Shown here one piece after another: positions 23,079 to 31,828 of a stretch of DNA of 64,000 bases. Numbering within the stretch: the first letter of the stretch is position 1; the number at the start of each line of letters is the position of its first letter. The DNA is from CAXWPM01 sp965206125 (GTDB taxonomy: Bacteria; Acidobacteriota; Terriglobia; 20CM-2-55-15), in contig CBDBIN010000046.1 in the NCBI GenBank assembly GCA_965206125.1, positions 620,001 through 684,000 of the forward strand, read 5' to 3'. The notes under the pieces were generated by a model. That model had not been told where the DNA came from. It did not search any database and saw only the letters and a list, made by a program, of their open reading frames with translations. Position numbers and translations under genes: made by a program.

Positions 23079-23852
23079 ATGACAACCAAGAAGCGATCCA
23101 CAAAGACGGCGGCGAAGGCCTCCAAAGCTAAGAAAACGAAGGCTAAACCGGCCGGGAAGTCAGCTTCCCAAGCCCGTCGGGCCCCAAAGGCCGCCGCAAA
23201 ACGGACTTCAGCGGCGAAGGCGACGAAGGGCGCGAAGAAGAAGACGGTCGACAAGAAGGCGGCTGCAAAGAAGAAGGCATCCTCGAGGAAGTCTTCACGC
23301 AAGGCGACGAAGGCGGCAAGGCCCCGAGCGGTGCCTGCCAAGCAGGCGAAGAGAGTCCGTCCGTCGACCTTTTCTGCCGCCTTGAAGCTGTACGAAAGCG
23401 GGCTCAAACTCGCCCATTCAGAGAAATTCGAGCCGGCCAAGGATAAGTTCAAAGAGTTGATCGAGCAGTTTCCCGGCGAAAGCGAATTGCTCGACCGGGC
23501 GCACATCCTCATCCAGGCGTGCGACAAGCGGATCCTGGGACAGCGTTCCCGCCCCCGCCTCAAGACCGCCGACGATTTCTATGAAGTGGGTGTGACCGAG
23601 TTGAACGGGCGGCGCCTGGACGAAGCGCGGGACCACCTCGAGCGTGCCCTGAAGTTGGAACCCAAGGCCGACTATGTTCTCTACGCGCTGGCTGCGGTCT
23701 CCTGTCTGGGTGGCGAGCGGGATGCTGCCCTGGCCCATTTGAAGAGAGCCATCGAGTATCGTGACCAGAACCGGTTTCTCGCCGGCTACGATTCCGATTT
23801 CGCATCTCTGTCCGACGACCCCGAATTTATCGCGCTGATCACGTCGGAATAG
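23079..23852 (+). CDS. Lys/Ala-rich histone-H1-like tail fused to TPR domain
   Basis: 257 residues. Residues 1-95 are Lys/Ala/Ser/Thr/Arg-rich with KKAAAKKKASSRKSSRKA-like runs, as in eukaryotic histone H1 and bacterial H1-like or AlgP tails, probably disordered and DNA- or RNA-binding. Residues 98-257 carry TPR-like helices (AALKLYESGLKLAHSEKFEPA; LNGRRLDEARDHLERALKLEP; AALAHLKRAIEYRDQ). The combination suggests a nucleoid-associated adaptor. It ends 8 bases before yvcK, likely the same operon. Confidence 0.8.
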   Translation: MTTKKRSTKTAAKASKAKKTKAKPAGKSASQARRAPKAAAKRTSAAKATKGAKKKTVDKKAAAKKKASSRKSSRKATKAARPRAVPAKQAKRVRPSTFSAALKLYESGLKLAHSEKFEPAKDKFKELIEQFPGESELLDRAHILIQACDKRILGQRSRPRLKTADDFYEVGVTELNGRRLDEARDHLERALKLEPKADYVLYALAAVSCLGGERDAALAHLKRAIEYRDQNRFLAGYDSDFASLSDDPEFIALITSE

Positions 23853-23860
23853 CCATTCTG

Positions 23861-25003
23861 ATGTCTTCGAGTGAAACGCGATCCGCTTCGGAGGACCGTG
23901 CGTCCAGGTCATCGCCCCGCGTTCCCCGCATCGTTTCCATCGGAGGTGGCACGGGTCTTTCCACGCTCCTTCGCGGACTCAAGCAGCAACAGGCGGAGCT
24001 TGCGGCCGTCGTTTCTGTGACCGACGACGGCGGTAGTTCAGGACGACTGAGGGAAGAACTCGGAGTCCTGCCCCCGGGCGACATCCGAGACTGTATGGTC
24101 GCTCTTTCCGAGGACGAGGCATTGATGTCTCGTCTCTTCCAGCACAGGTTCTCCAGCATCGGAAGCAACGGGGGCCTCCACGACCACAGTTTCGGCAATC
24201 TATTCCTGAGCGCGATGTCCGATATTACCGGCGATTTTGCCGAAGCGATCCGACTCACCTCGGAGGTGCTGGCGATCAAGGGGACGATCTTTCCCGCGAC
24301 GACATCTAACGCGAGCCTCAGAGCGCGTCTGGACGACGGCGAGTGGATTTCCGGCGAAACCCGCATTACTGCGGACCGTCGCCGAATCGAAAGACTCGAA
24401 CTGGTTCCCTCCGAGGTGCGAGGGCTGCCGGAAGCCATGGAGACCATCCGCTCGGCCGACATCCTGACGATCGGTCCGGGGTCGCTCTACACGAGCCTGA
24501 TCGCGAGCCTGCTCCCGGAGGGTATGGTGTCCGCGATTGAGGAATCCCCGGCGCGGAAGATCTACATCCAGAACATCATGACGCAGCCGGCGGAGACGGC
24601 GAACATGACGGTGTCCGCCCACCTCCAGGCCCTCATCGATCATTGTGGCAAGACCCTTTTTCCGACGGCGCTGGTAAATACCTGCACGCCTTCAGCGGCG
24701 ATTCTGCGAAAATATGAACAAGAGGGTGCCTCAGTGGTCGAATTCGACCGGAAGCCGGTTGAAGACCTCGGAGTCACCGTAATCGAAAGAGACTTGCTGG
24801 CCGAGGATGTCGCAATACGCCACGATTCCGACCTGCTCGCCGACGCTCTTCTCGAAATCACGGCTGGTCTCAACGGATCGACGCAACACTTTATCTTAAA
24901 AGGAAGAGGTGGAGTGTATGCGGAAAGGGATGCGATTCGGTTTCACGGCGGCGGAGAAGGCGGAGGTATGGGATCGGTGGCGGCGAGGGGAATCTCTGCA
25001 TGA
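23861..25003 (+). CDS. yvcK: YvcK/CofD-like protein, 3' end altered by an IS30 insertion
   Basis: 380 residues as now read. The N-terminal VSIGGGTGLSTLLRGLK loop, TDDGGSSGRLREELG and GDIRDCMVAL, then HSFGNLF and LTIGPGSLYTSL, are the family hallmarks. YvcK is needed for normal gluconeogenic growth and cell-wall precursor balance, and it may bind UDP-sugars. It is followed by glmU, which fits. Residues after about 335 (ITAG|LNGST...) are encoded by the IS30 left end. Joining the sequence across the insertion gives EITAGGTVS then TAG at 26094-26096, a 339-residue native protein. Confidence 0.9.
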   Translation: MSSSETRSASEDRASRSSPRVPRIVSIGGGTGLSTLLRGLKQQQAELAAVVSVTDDGGSSGRLREELGVLPPGDIRDCMVALSEDEALMSRLFQHRFSSIGSNGGLHDHSFGNLFLSAMSDITGDFAEAIRLTSEVLAIKGTIFPATTSNASLRARLDDGEWISGETRITADRRRIERLELVPSEVRGLPEAMETIRSADILTIGPGSLYTSLIASLLPEGMVSAIEESPARKIYIQNIMTQPAETANMTVSAHLQALIDHCGKTLFPTALVNTCTPSAAILRKYEQEGASVVEFDRKPVEDLGVTVIERDLLAEDVAIRHDSDLLADALLEITAGLNGSTQHFILKGRGGVYAERDAIRFHGGGEGGGMGSVAARGISA

Positions 25004-26079
25004 GATCGGGCGAGCGTTTGGCAAGCTGTCATCGTCTGTATATTGTCAGCTGGCGCATACCGGAGGCATTCGTCCTCGACCACGACGACGGTCGAGGTTG
25101 GCTTTGAGCCTGTCGGAACGTGAGGAGATCTCCCGCGGGATCGCGGCCGAGCAGTCGTTGCGTTCGATCGCAGAGTGTCTGGGGCGTTCACCCTCGACGG
25201 TGAGCCGGGAGATCCAGCGCAATAGGGGCTATGATGACTACCGGGCGTCTGTCGCCGATGAACAGGCTTGGAACCGGGCCCGTCGCCCGAAGCGATGTCA
25301 GTTGGGTCGCCATCCGCGGTTACGGCGAATGGTGGCGAGGAAGCTCCGGCGGAATTGGTCGCCCGAACAGATCGCCGGCTGGCTGAAGCGATCCTATCCA
25401 GAGGATGAGTCGTATCACGTGTCCCACGAGACGATCTATCGCAGCCTATTCGTGCAGGCGCGCGGGGTGTTTAAGAAAGAACTACTTAGACATCTGAGGT
25501 CGAGACGAACGATTCGTCGATCCCGACATTCCAGTCACAAAGGTCACGGGAAAGGGGATCTCGCCGATATCGTATCGATTCGTGAGCGCCCGGCCGAGGT
25601 CGAAGATCGTGCCGTTCCCGGTCACTGGGAGGGAGATCTGATAGTGGGATCGAACAACACCTACATTGCGACCCTGGTCGAACGCCATACCCGTTACGTG
25701 ATGTTGGTGAAAGTGTCGGATAAACAGACCAAGACCGTCGTGCCTGCACTGATCAAGCACGCGAAGAAACTACCGACCGAGCTGTATAAATCGCTGACCT
25801 GGGATCGCGGCAAGGAAATGGGAGATCATCGGCGGTTTACCCTGGCGACCGACATCGACGTCTACTTCTGCGATCCGCAGAGTCCATGGCAACGTGGTTC
25901 CAATGAAAACACGAATGGCCTGCTCCGACAGTACTTCCCAAAGAGAACCGACTTATCGGTGCACTCGCAGGCGCACCTGAACAAGGTGGCACGTGAGCTC
26001 AATGAACGGCCGCGTAAGACGCTGGAGTTTGAAACTCCAGCAGAACGATTCAACGCTTGTGTTGCATCGATCGGTTGAG
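24869..26079 (+). mobile_element. complete IS30-family insertion sequence
   Basis: 1,211 bp. The 21-bp terminal inverted repeats (24869-24889 CTCAACGGATCGACGCAACA.., and 26059-26079 inverted CTCAACCGATCGATGCAACA..) differ at two positions. It is flanked by a GT direct duplication (24867-24868 and 26080-26081), the 2-3 bp size usual for IS30. One transposase gene fills it, and its TGA lies inside the right repeat. It is inserted in the last codons of yvcK, upstream of glmU. Confidence 0.9.
24918..26078 (+). CDS. IS30-family transposase
   Basis: 386 residues from the ATG at 24918 (MRKGMRFGFTAAEKAEV); a GTG at 24909 is possible. Two N-terminal helix-turn-helix segments (LHEIGRAFGKLSSSV; SLRSIAECLGRSPSTVSREI) are followed by the DDE catalytic core: GHWEGDLIVG (first Asp), SLTWDRGKEM (second Asp) and QRGSNENTNGLLRQYFPK (Glu). 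Intact and probably active. Its 5' end overlaps the altered 3' end of yvcK by 86 bases. Confidence 0.95.
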   Translation: MRKGMRFGFTAAEKAEVWDRWRRGESLHEIGRAFGKLSSSVYCQLAHTGGIRPRPRRRSRLALSLSEREEISRGIAAEQSLRSIAECLGRSPSTVSREIQRNRGYDDYRASVADEQAWNRARRPKRCQLGRHPRLRRMVARKLRRNWSPEQIAGWLKRSYPEDESYHVSHETIYRSLFVQARGVFKKELLRHLRSRRTIRRSRHSSHKGHGKGDLADIVSIRERPAEVEDRAVPGHWEGDLIVGSNNTYIATLVERHTRYVMLVKVSDKQTKTVVPALIKHAKKLPTELYKSLTWDRGKEMGDHRRFTLATDIDVYFCDPQSPWQRGSNENTNGLLRQYFPKRTDLSVHSQAHLNKVARELNERPRKTLEFETPAERFNACVASIG

Positions 26080-26120
26080 GTGGCACGGTTTCGTAGACAG
26101 TTGCGCCAGGAATTTTACCG

Positions 26121-27488
26121 ATGAGCAAGCTGAGGACATTGATCCTTGCCGCAGGCAAGGGGACCCGCATGAAATCGAAGACCGCCAAGGTCCTGCATCC
26201 GGTCGGCGGCCTGCCCATGCTCGAGTTCGTCCTCCGCTCGGCCAGGGAGCTGTCCGATGATGTTCGCGTCGTGGTCGGGCATCAATCCGACGCCGTGCGG
26301 GATGCCTTCGATGGCGTGATGTTCATCGATCAGGAGAAGCAACTGGGAACCGGTCATGCCGTCGTGGCTGCCCGTGATGCGCTGGCCGACGCCGAGGGCA
26401 ACCTGCTGGTACTTCCCGGCGACGTTCCCATGATGTCGGCCGGGACCCTCAGACGGTTCGCGGCTTTCCACAACGACGGTGGCTTCGCTGCTTCCGTGTT
26501 GACTGCCCGGCTCGACAACCCGAGCGGCTACGGACGGGTCATTCGACGTTCCGACCACGAAGTCGACGAGATCATCGAGCACCGCGATGCCGATCCCAGC
26601 GTGCTGTCGATAAACGAGGTCAATTCGTCGATCTACATCTTCGATGTCCGTGCGATGTTTGGCGCACTGGACCGTGTCCGCACCGACAATGCGCAGGACG
26701 AGTACTACCTGACCGACGTTGTGGGCATCCTGTCGGGAGACGGCGGCCGGGTCGGCGCCTTCAGTGTGGAGGACCCGGCCGAGGCCGTCGGGATAAACTC
26801 CAGGAGCGAATTGGCCGCGGCCGACCGTCGAATCCGCGCCGGTAAGTGTGAAGCGTTGATGAGAGACGGTGTTTCGATTGTCGATCCGGCTACAGCATGG
26901 ATCGACGCCGACGTTGAGATCGGACCGGACTCGTGCATCTATCCATCGGTCGCCCTCGAAGGCCCGTCCGTCTTGGGCGAGGACGTCACGGTTCGATCCT
27001 TTAGCCGGATCACGAACTCGCGGATCGGAGACCGGTCGCTCGTGCTCGAGGGCTCGATCATCACGGACTCGGAGACGCGTTCGGACGTCCGCGTCGGACC
27101 ATACGCGCACTTGCGAATGGGCACGATTCTGGACGACCGGGTCAAGGTTGGCAATTTCGTCGAGATCAAGAAGTCCCGGCTTGGCGGCGGGACAAAGTCG
27201 ATGCATCTGACGTACCTTGGAGACGCGGACATCGGGGAGAACGTCAATGTCGGAGCAGGCACGATCACCTGCAACTACGACGGCGTGCGGAAGAACAAGA
27301 CCGTCATCGAAGACGGCGCGTTCATCGGAAGCGACTCTCAATTGATCGCGCCGGTCCGTGTCGGCAAGGACGCCTACGTCGCCGCCGGCTCATCGATCAA
27401 CGAAGACGTTCCCCCGGAGTCGCTGGCCGTTGCGCGGAGCCGTCAGACGATCAAGAAAAACTGGAAAAAGAAACAGAAGGGAAAGTAA
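26121..27488 (+). CDS. glmU: bifunctional N-acetylglucosamine-1-phosphate uridyltransferase / GlcN-1-P acetyltransferase
   Basis: 455 residues. The N-terminal pyrophosphorylase has LILAAGKGTRMKSKTAK, QLGTGHAV and LPGDVPM. The C-terminal left-handed beta-helix has GPYAHLRMG, KVGNFVEIKKSRLGGG, GDADIGENVNVGAGT and NYDGVRKNKT. It makes UDP-GlcNAc for peptidoglycan and LPS. Only 24 bp separate the reconstructed yvcK stop from its ATG, so it was co-transcribed with yvcK before the IS30 insertion. It may now rely on outward reading from the IS. glmS follows, completing the amino-sugar pathway. Confidence 0.96.
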   Translation: MSKLRTLILAAGKGTRMKSKTAKVLHPVGGLPMLEFVLRSARELSDDVRVVVGHQSDAVRDAFDGVMFIDQEKQLGTGHAVVAARDALADAEGNLLVLPGDVPMMSAGTLRRFAAFHNDGGFAASVLTARLDNPSGYGRVIRRSDHEVDEIIEHRDADPSVLSINEVNSSIYIFDVRAMFGALDRVRTDNAQDEYYLTDVVGILSGDGGRVGAFSVEDPAEAVGINSRSELAAADRRIRAGKCEALMRDGVSIVDPATAWIDADVEIGPDSCIYPSVALEGPSVLGEDVTVRSFSRITNSRIGDRSLVLEGSIITDSETRSDVRVGPYAHLRMGTILDDRVKVGNFVEIKKSRLGGGTKSMHLTYLGDADIGENVNVGAGTITCNYDGVRKNKTVIEDGAFIGSDSQLIAPVRVGKDAYVAAGSSINEDVPPESLAVARSRQTIKKNWKKKQKGK

Positions 27489-27489
27489 T

Positions 27490-27543
27490 TGTAGGTGCGG
27501 TCTATGACCGCACATTAATGGGCGCTCATAGAGCGCCCCTACA
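27490..27543. repeat. hairpin repeat family A, paired copy
   Basis: Arms TGTAGGTGCGGTCTATGACC.. (from 27490) and ..GGTCATAGAGCG-type (GGGCGCTCATAGAGCGCCCC to 27540) in inverted order, between glmU and glmS. Each arm is a perfect small hairpin, and the two arms differ at matched positions (G-C versus C-G), keeping the stems. Confidence 0.85.
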
Positions 27544-27549
27544 GCTTGT

Positions 27550-29400
27550 ATGTGTGGAATTTTTGGATATATAGGACAGCGTGACGCCGTTCCCATCGTC
27601 CTCGGCGGGCTGAGAAGCCTTGAGTACCGGGGGTACGATTCGGCCGGTCTGGCCGTCGTCAACGACGACCACCTCGAGATTCGCCGTTCGTCGGGCAAGC
27701 TCGTCAACCTGGAGAAGCTGCTCCACGATGAACCTCTCAGCGGGCACTATGCACTCGGGCATACGCGTTGGGCCACGCATGGCCGTCCCACCGAGGAGAA
27801 CGCGCATCCGCACCGGGATTCAAAGGGCCGCATCGTCGTCGTCCACAACGGGATCATCGAGAACTACCTGACGTTGCGGCACCAACTCGCCGGCGAAGGG
27901 CACGAATTGACGACCGATACGGATACGGAAGTCATTCCGAACCTGATCGCGCGGTACTTCGACGGAAACCTGGAAGAAGCTGTCCTTAAGGCGCTGGGTG
28001 AGCTTCGCGGCATGTTTGCGATCTCGGTCCTGTGCGCCGACGACCCGAAGAAAATCGTTACCGCGCGTCTCGGTCCTCCGAGCGTCGTCGGCCGCGTTAA
28101 CGGCGAGGGGTTCGTTGCTTCCGACATACCTGCGCTTCTGCCTTACACGCGCGACCTGTTGTTCCTCGACGACGGCGAAGTGGCCGTCGTCGAGCCAGGT
28201 CGGATCCGGCTGATGGATTTTGAGGGACGAGAAAAGGAACCTCACTTCGATCGCATTACCTGGGACCCCGTTCAGGCGGAGAAGGGCGGCTACAAGCACT
28301 TCATGCTGAAGGAAATCTTCGAACAGCCCTCGGTCTTGACCGAAACGCTCGTCGGTCGCGTTGCCCAGGAGTCGAACGATGTGCGCCTCGACGACGTGGG
28401 GTTCACCGAGGAGAAGTGGGGCCGCTTCAACGGAGTTTGCCTGCTCGGCTGCGGTACGAGTTGGCACGCCGGCCTGGTGGGCAAGTACATGATCGAGTCC
28501 CTCGCACGGATTCCGGTGCAGGTGGACTACGCCAGTGAGTTCCGTTACCGGAGCCCGGTCGTCGATCCTGACACGCTGGTGGTCGTCATCACCCAGTCGG
28601 GTGAAACCGCCGACACGATTGGGGCCCAACGGCAGGCTCGGGAGATGGGGTTGGAGGTTGTCACGCTGACAAACGTCGTCGGCTCGATGACGACACGCCT
28701 GGCCGACGGCGTGCTCTACACGCGTGCCGGCCTCGAGATCGGCGTCGCATCGACAAAGGCCTTCGTAACGCAGATGGCCGCGCTGTACATGCTGGCCCTG
28801 CAGTTGGGTGAGGCCCACCACACAATCGGTTCCGAGGAAATGGCCGACGCACTGTCCGAGTTGAGAGCCCTGCCGCCAAAGTTGGAGCGCGTGCTCGGGC
28901 TCGATACCCAGATCCGACCGATCGCGCAGAAACTCTTCCATTCGAGCGACTTTATTTTCCTGGGACGGGGTATCCACTACCCGATCGCACTGGAAGGGGC
29001 CCTCAAGCTGAAGGAGTTGTCATACATCCACGCGTCGGGCTATCCGGCTGGCGAGATGAAGCACGGGCCGAACGCGCTGATCGACGGAGATCTCCCCGTC
29101 GTTTTCGTGGCAACCGCGGATAAGGAGCGTGGCGCGTCGCGCCAGATACGCGATAAAGTGCTGAGCAACATGCGGGAGGTCAAGTCCCGGGATGGGATTA
29201 TTGTTTCGGTCGCGGTCGAAGGAGACGCCGAGGTCGCCGAGCAGTCCGATTACTGCCTCTTCGTCCCGCCGGCGTTGGAGTTCCTCCTACCCATCCTCGA
29301 GGTCGTCCCGCTCCAATTGCTCGCATACCAGATCGCTGTACTTCGGGGTTGCGACGTGGATCAGCCCCGCAACCTCGCCAAGAGCGTCACAGTGGAGTGA
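27550..29400 (+). CDS. glmS: glutamine-fructose-6-phosphate aminotransferase (isomerising)
   Basis: 616 residues. It starts MCGIFGYIG, so Cys2 is the glutaminase nucleophile. Glutaminase landmarks are RGYDSAGLAV, HTRWATHG and HNGIIENY. Two SIS domains follow (ITQSGETADT; GVASTKAF; HASGYPAGEMKHGP), ending NLAKSVTVE as usual. It makes glucosamine-6-phosphate, the precursor for the GlmU reaction. No glmS ribozyme was seen in the 61-base leader, which is occupied by repeat A. Confidence 0.97.
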   Translation: MCGIFGYIGQRDAVPIVLGGLRSLEYRGYDSAGLAVVNDDHLEIRRSSGKLVNLEKLLHDEPLSGHYALGHTRWATHGRPTEENAHPHRDSKGRIVVVHNGIIENYLTLRHQLAGEGHELTTDTDTEVIPNLIARYFDGNLEEAVLKALGELRGMFAISVLCADDPKKIVTARLGPPSVVGRVNGEGFVASDIPALLPYTRDLLFLDDGEVAVVEPGRIRLMDFEGREKEPHFDRITWDPVQAEKGGYKHFMLKEIFEQPSVLTETLVGRVAQESNDVRLDDVGFTEEKWGRFNGVCLLGCGTSWHAGLVGKYMIESLARIPVQVDYASEFRYRSPVVDPDTLVVVITQSGETADTIGAQRQAREMGLEVVTLTNVVGSMTTRLADGVLYTRAGLEIGVASTKAFVTQMAALYMLALQLGEAHHTIGSEEMADALSELRALPPKLERVLGLDTQIRPIAQKLFHSSDFIFLGRGIHYPIALEGALKLKELSYIHASGYPAGEMKHGPNALIDGDLPVVFVATADKERGASRQIRDKVLSNMREVKSRDGIIVSVAVEGDAEVAEQSDYCLFVPPALEFLLPILEVVPLQLLAYQIAVLRGCDVDQPRNLAKSVTVE

Positions 29401-29404
29401 GGCA

Positions 29405-29501
29405 TCACCGCAAAGACGCAAAGGCGCAAAGGGGAAGGGTATTTTCTTTCCGCGTTGCAAACCTGCCTCTTGAACTTTGCGCCTTTGCGCCTTTGCGGTG
29501 A
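29405..29501. repeat. inverted repeat family C (glmS-pcrA gap)
   Basis: Arms TCACCGCAAAGACGCAAAGG.. (29405-29431) and its inverse (..CCTTTGCGCCTTTGCGGTGA, ending 29501) differ by one base. The spacer is about 43 bp. It fills the whole gap between glmS and pcrA. A related half copy lies at 63213-63232. Confidence 0.85.
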
Positions 29502-29519
29502 AAACCTCTTCTGTTCTCA

Positions 29520-31742
29520 ATGGCGATTGAGCTCAAACAACATCTGAACCCCCAGCAGCTCGAGGCGGCCGAGACGGTCGACGGGCCGATTCTGATCCTG
29601 GCCGGCGCCGGGAGCGGAAAGACCAGGGTGATCATCTACAGGATCGTTCACCTGATCGAGAATAAAGGCGTGCGCCCCGAATCGATCCTGGCGGTAACGT
29701 TTACGAACAAAGCGGCGGATCAGATGAAGACGCGTGTCGGTCAGCAGTTGCGCGAGATGCGTACGGGTGATCCGTGGATATCGACGTTTCACTCGCTCTG
29801 TGTCCGTCTGCTCCGGAGGGAGATCGAGGCGCTGGGTTACGAGCGCGGGTTTACGATCTATGACTCGGGCGACCAGCTCCAGGTCGTCAAGGCAACCATC
29901 AAGGAACTCGGTGTCGACGACAAGGTCGTCACCGCCCGCGTCGCCCATTCCCGGATCAGCGCTGCGAAGAATTCCCGGACCAGTCCGGAACAGATGGCCG
30001 AGGATGCTTGGCAGCCCGACTGGAAGCAGACCGCCGCTATTTTTGAAGAGTATGAAAAGAAGCTCAGGAAGGCCAATGCCCTGGACTTCGACGACCTGCT
30101 CGGCAAGACGGTCCTTCTGTTCGAGAAGTTTCCGTCCGTTGCCGAGAAATACAGCGAGCGGTTCCGTTACATCATGGTCGACGAATACCAGGATACGAAC
30201 CGGACTCAGTACATGCTCATCCGGCACCTCACCCGAAGGCACGGCAATGTGTGCGTGGTGGGCGACGAGGACCAGTCGATCTACAGCTGGCGCGGCGCCG
30301 ACATTCAGAACATCCTCTCGTTCGAGAAGGACTACCCGGACGCCCGCATTATCCGGCTGGAGCAGAACTACCGTTCAACGAAGACGATCCTGGCCGCCGC
30401 CGGCGCCGTGGTCGCCAACAACGAAATGAGGAAGGGTAAGGAGCTCTGGACCGAACAGGACGCGGGCGAGAAGATCAGTTACTTCCAGGCGCGGGACCCG
30501 GACCAGGAGGCCGCTTTCGTCGCCGAGAAGGTGATGGCGCACAGGCGCAACCGGCCAGCCAATCCTATCGCCATCCTGTACCGGACGAATTTCCTTTCTC
30601 GCGCCCTCGAGGAGATGTTCCGGCGCTTCGATATCCCCTACCGTGTAGTCGGGGGAGTCAGTTTCTACGAACGTGCAGAGATCAAGGACATCATCGGTTA
30701 CCTGACGGTGGCCCTCAACCCGGCCGACTCGGTTCACCTCCTTCGCATCATCAATACCCCGACGCGGGGGATCGGCAGGACGACGATCGACGCACTGCTG
30801 GACCTGGCAGCGGAGCGAGAATTGTCCTTGTGGGATGCGATCGGTATTGTTGTTGAAGGCCCGACGACACTGCCGTCGCGTTCCCGGAAAGCGCTCGCTG
30901 TCTTCCATTCCCTCATGGGGGAGCTCGTAGAGTCAGCGGATCAGCTTTCGAGCGGCGACCTGATCCAATTGGTCGTCGAGAAGACGCGCTATGTCGAGGT
31001 GTTGCGACAGGAGGGCAGCGAGGAGGCCCATGGCCGGATTGAAAACGTCGGCGAGCTGCAAACCGCTGCCGAAGAGAGCAGCAACCGCGGTGAGACTCTT
31101 CGGGATTTCCTCGACCACGCCGCCCTGGTTTCCGACCAGGACGATTACGATGAGAAAGCCCCCGTGTCGCTGATGACCCTCCACACGGCCAAAGGTCTGG
31201 AGTTCTCGGTCGTGTTCATCATTGGCCTGGAAGACGGCCTGTTTCCTCACAGCCGCTCCATTGAAGAGCGGAATTCGCTCGAGGAGGAACGCCGCCTCTT
31301 CTATGTCGGCATGACCCGAGCCGAGCAGCAGCTGTACATGACCTCGTCTCGTTACCGAAGGACGTTCGGTACGATGGACCCGATGGTTTCCGCGACGTCG
31401 CGTTTTCTGGCAGAGATTCCCGGCGAGCTCATCGCTGGTCTGACCGAGCAGGAGATGTCCTCCGCGGTCCGCGAGCGGGTAGCGTACTCGGGCCGGAGTT
31501 ACAACAGCGTCGACGCCGTCGAGCGCTTTCTACGGTCGAAGGGCGCCCCCGGGGCGAAGGGACGCGGCTCGGACGGTGGCGGACGGTGGACCCATGGCAC
31601 GCGGGTCAAGCACCCCAAGTATGGATACGGCACCGTCCTTCGAATGGAAGGCAGCGGCGGCGAGGCCAAGTTGACGATCAGTTTCAACAACTTCGGAATG
31701 AAGAAGATGATCGCAAAGTACGCCTCCCTGGAGGTTGTTTAA
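29520..31742 (+). CDS. pcrA: ATP-dependent DNA helicase, UvrD/PcrA type
   Basis: 740 residues. SF1A helicase motifs in order: Q motif LNPQQLEAAE; I AGAGSGKTR; Ia AVTFTNKAADQM; II VDEYQDTN; III GDEDQSIYSWRGAD; IV RLEQNYRST; V MTLHTAKGLEF; VI VGMTRAEQQLY. The C-terminal Tudor-like end (HPKYGYGTVLRMEG) binds RNA polymerase in PcrA/UvrD, which is why PcrA is preferred over Rep. It acts in nucleotide excision repair and replication-conflict clearance. Starts directly after repeat C. Confidence 0.93.
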   Translation: MAIELKQHLNPQQLEAAETVDGPILILAGAGSGKTRVIIYRIVHLIENKGVRPESILAVTFTNKAADQMKTRVGQQLREMRTGDPWISTFHSLCVRLLRREIEALGYERGFTIYDSGDQLQVVKATIKELGVDDKVVTARVAHSRISAAKNSRTSPEQMAEDAWQPDWKQTAAIFEEYEKKLRKANALDFDDLLGKTVLLFEKFPSVAEKYSERFRYIMVDEYQDTNRTQYMLIRHLTRRHGNVCVVGDEDQSIYSWRGADIQNILSFEKDYPDARIIRLEQNYRSTKTILAAAGAVVANNEMRKGKELWTEQDAGEKISYFQARDPDQEAAFVAEKVMAHRRNRPANPIAILYRTNFLSRALEEMFRRFDIPYRVVGGVSFYERAEIKDIIGYLTVALNPADSVHLLRIINTPTRGIGRTTIDALLDLAAERELSLWDAIGIVVEGPTTLPSRSRKALAVFHSLMGELVESADQLSSGDLIQLVVEKTRYVEVLRQEGSEEAHGRIENVGELQTAAEESSNRGETLRDFLDHAALVSDQDDYDEKAPVSLMTLHTAKGLEFSVVFIIGLEDGLFPHSRSIEERNSLEEERRLFYVGMTRAEQQLYMTSSRYRRTFGTMDPMVSATSRFLAEIPGELIAGLTEQEMSSAVRERVAYSGRSYNSVDAVERFLRSKGAPGAKGRGSDGGGRWTHGTRVKHPKYGYGTVLRMEGSGGEAKLTISFNNFGMKKMIAKYASLEVV

Positions 31743-31828
31743 CCGTCCGCAGTTCGCCGCGCGTTTGTCGCGGCCGCCCCGCATCCGTTGTTGTTTAACT
31801 GATGAGCCACTAGTAGAATTGCGGCGCG

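Noticed and set aside
27820..28977. 385-codon minus-strand frame inside glmS
   Set aside because: Antisense shadow of a clear glmS; composition is His/Arg/Gln-rich and it has no start signal.
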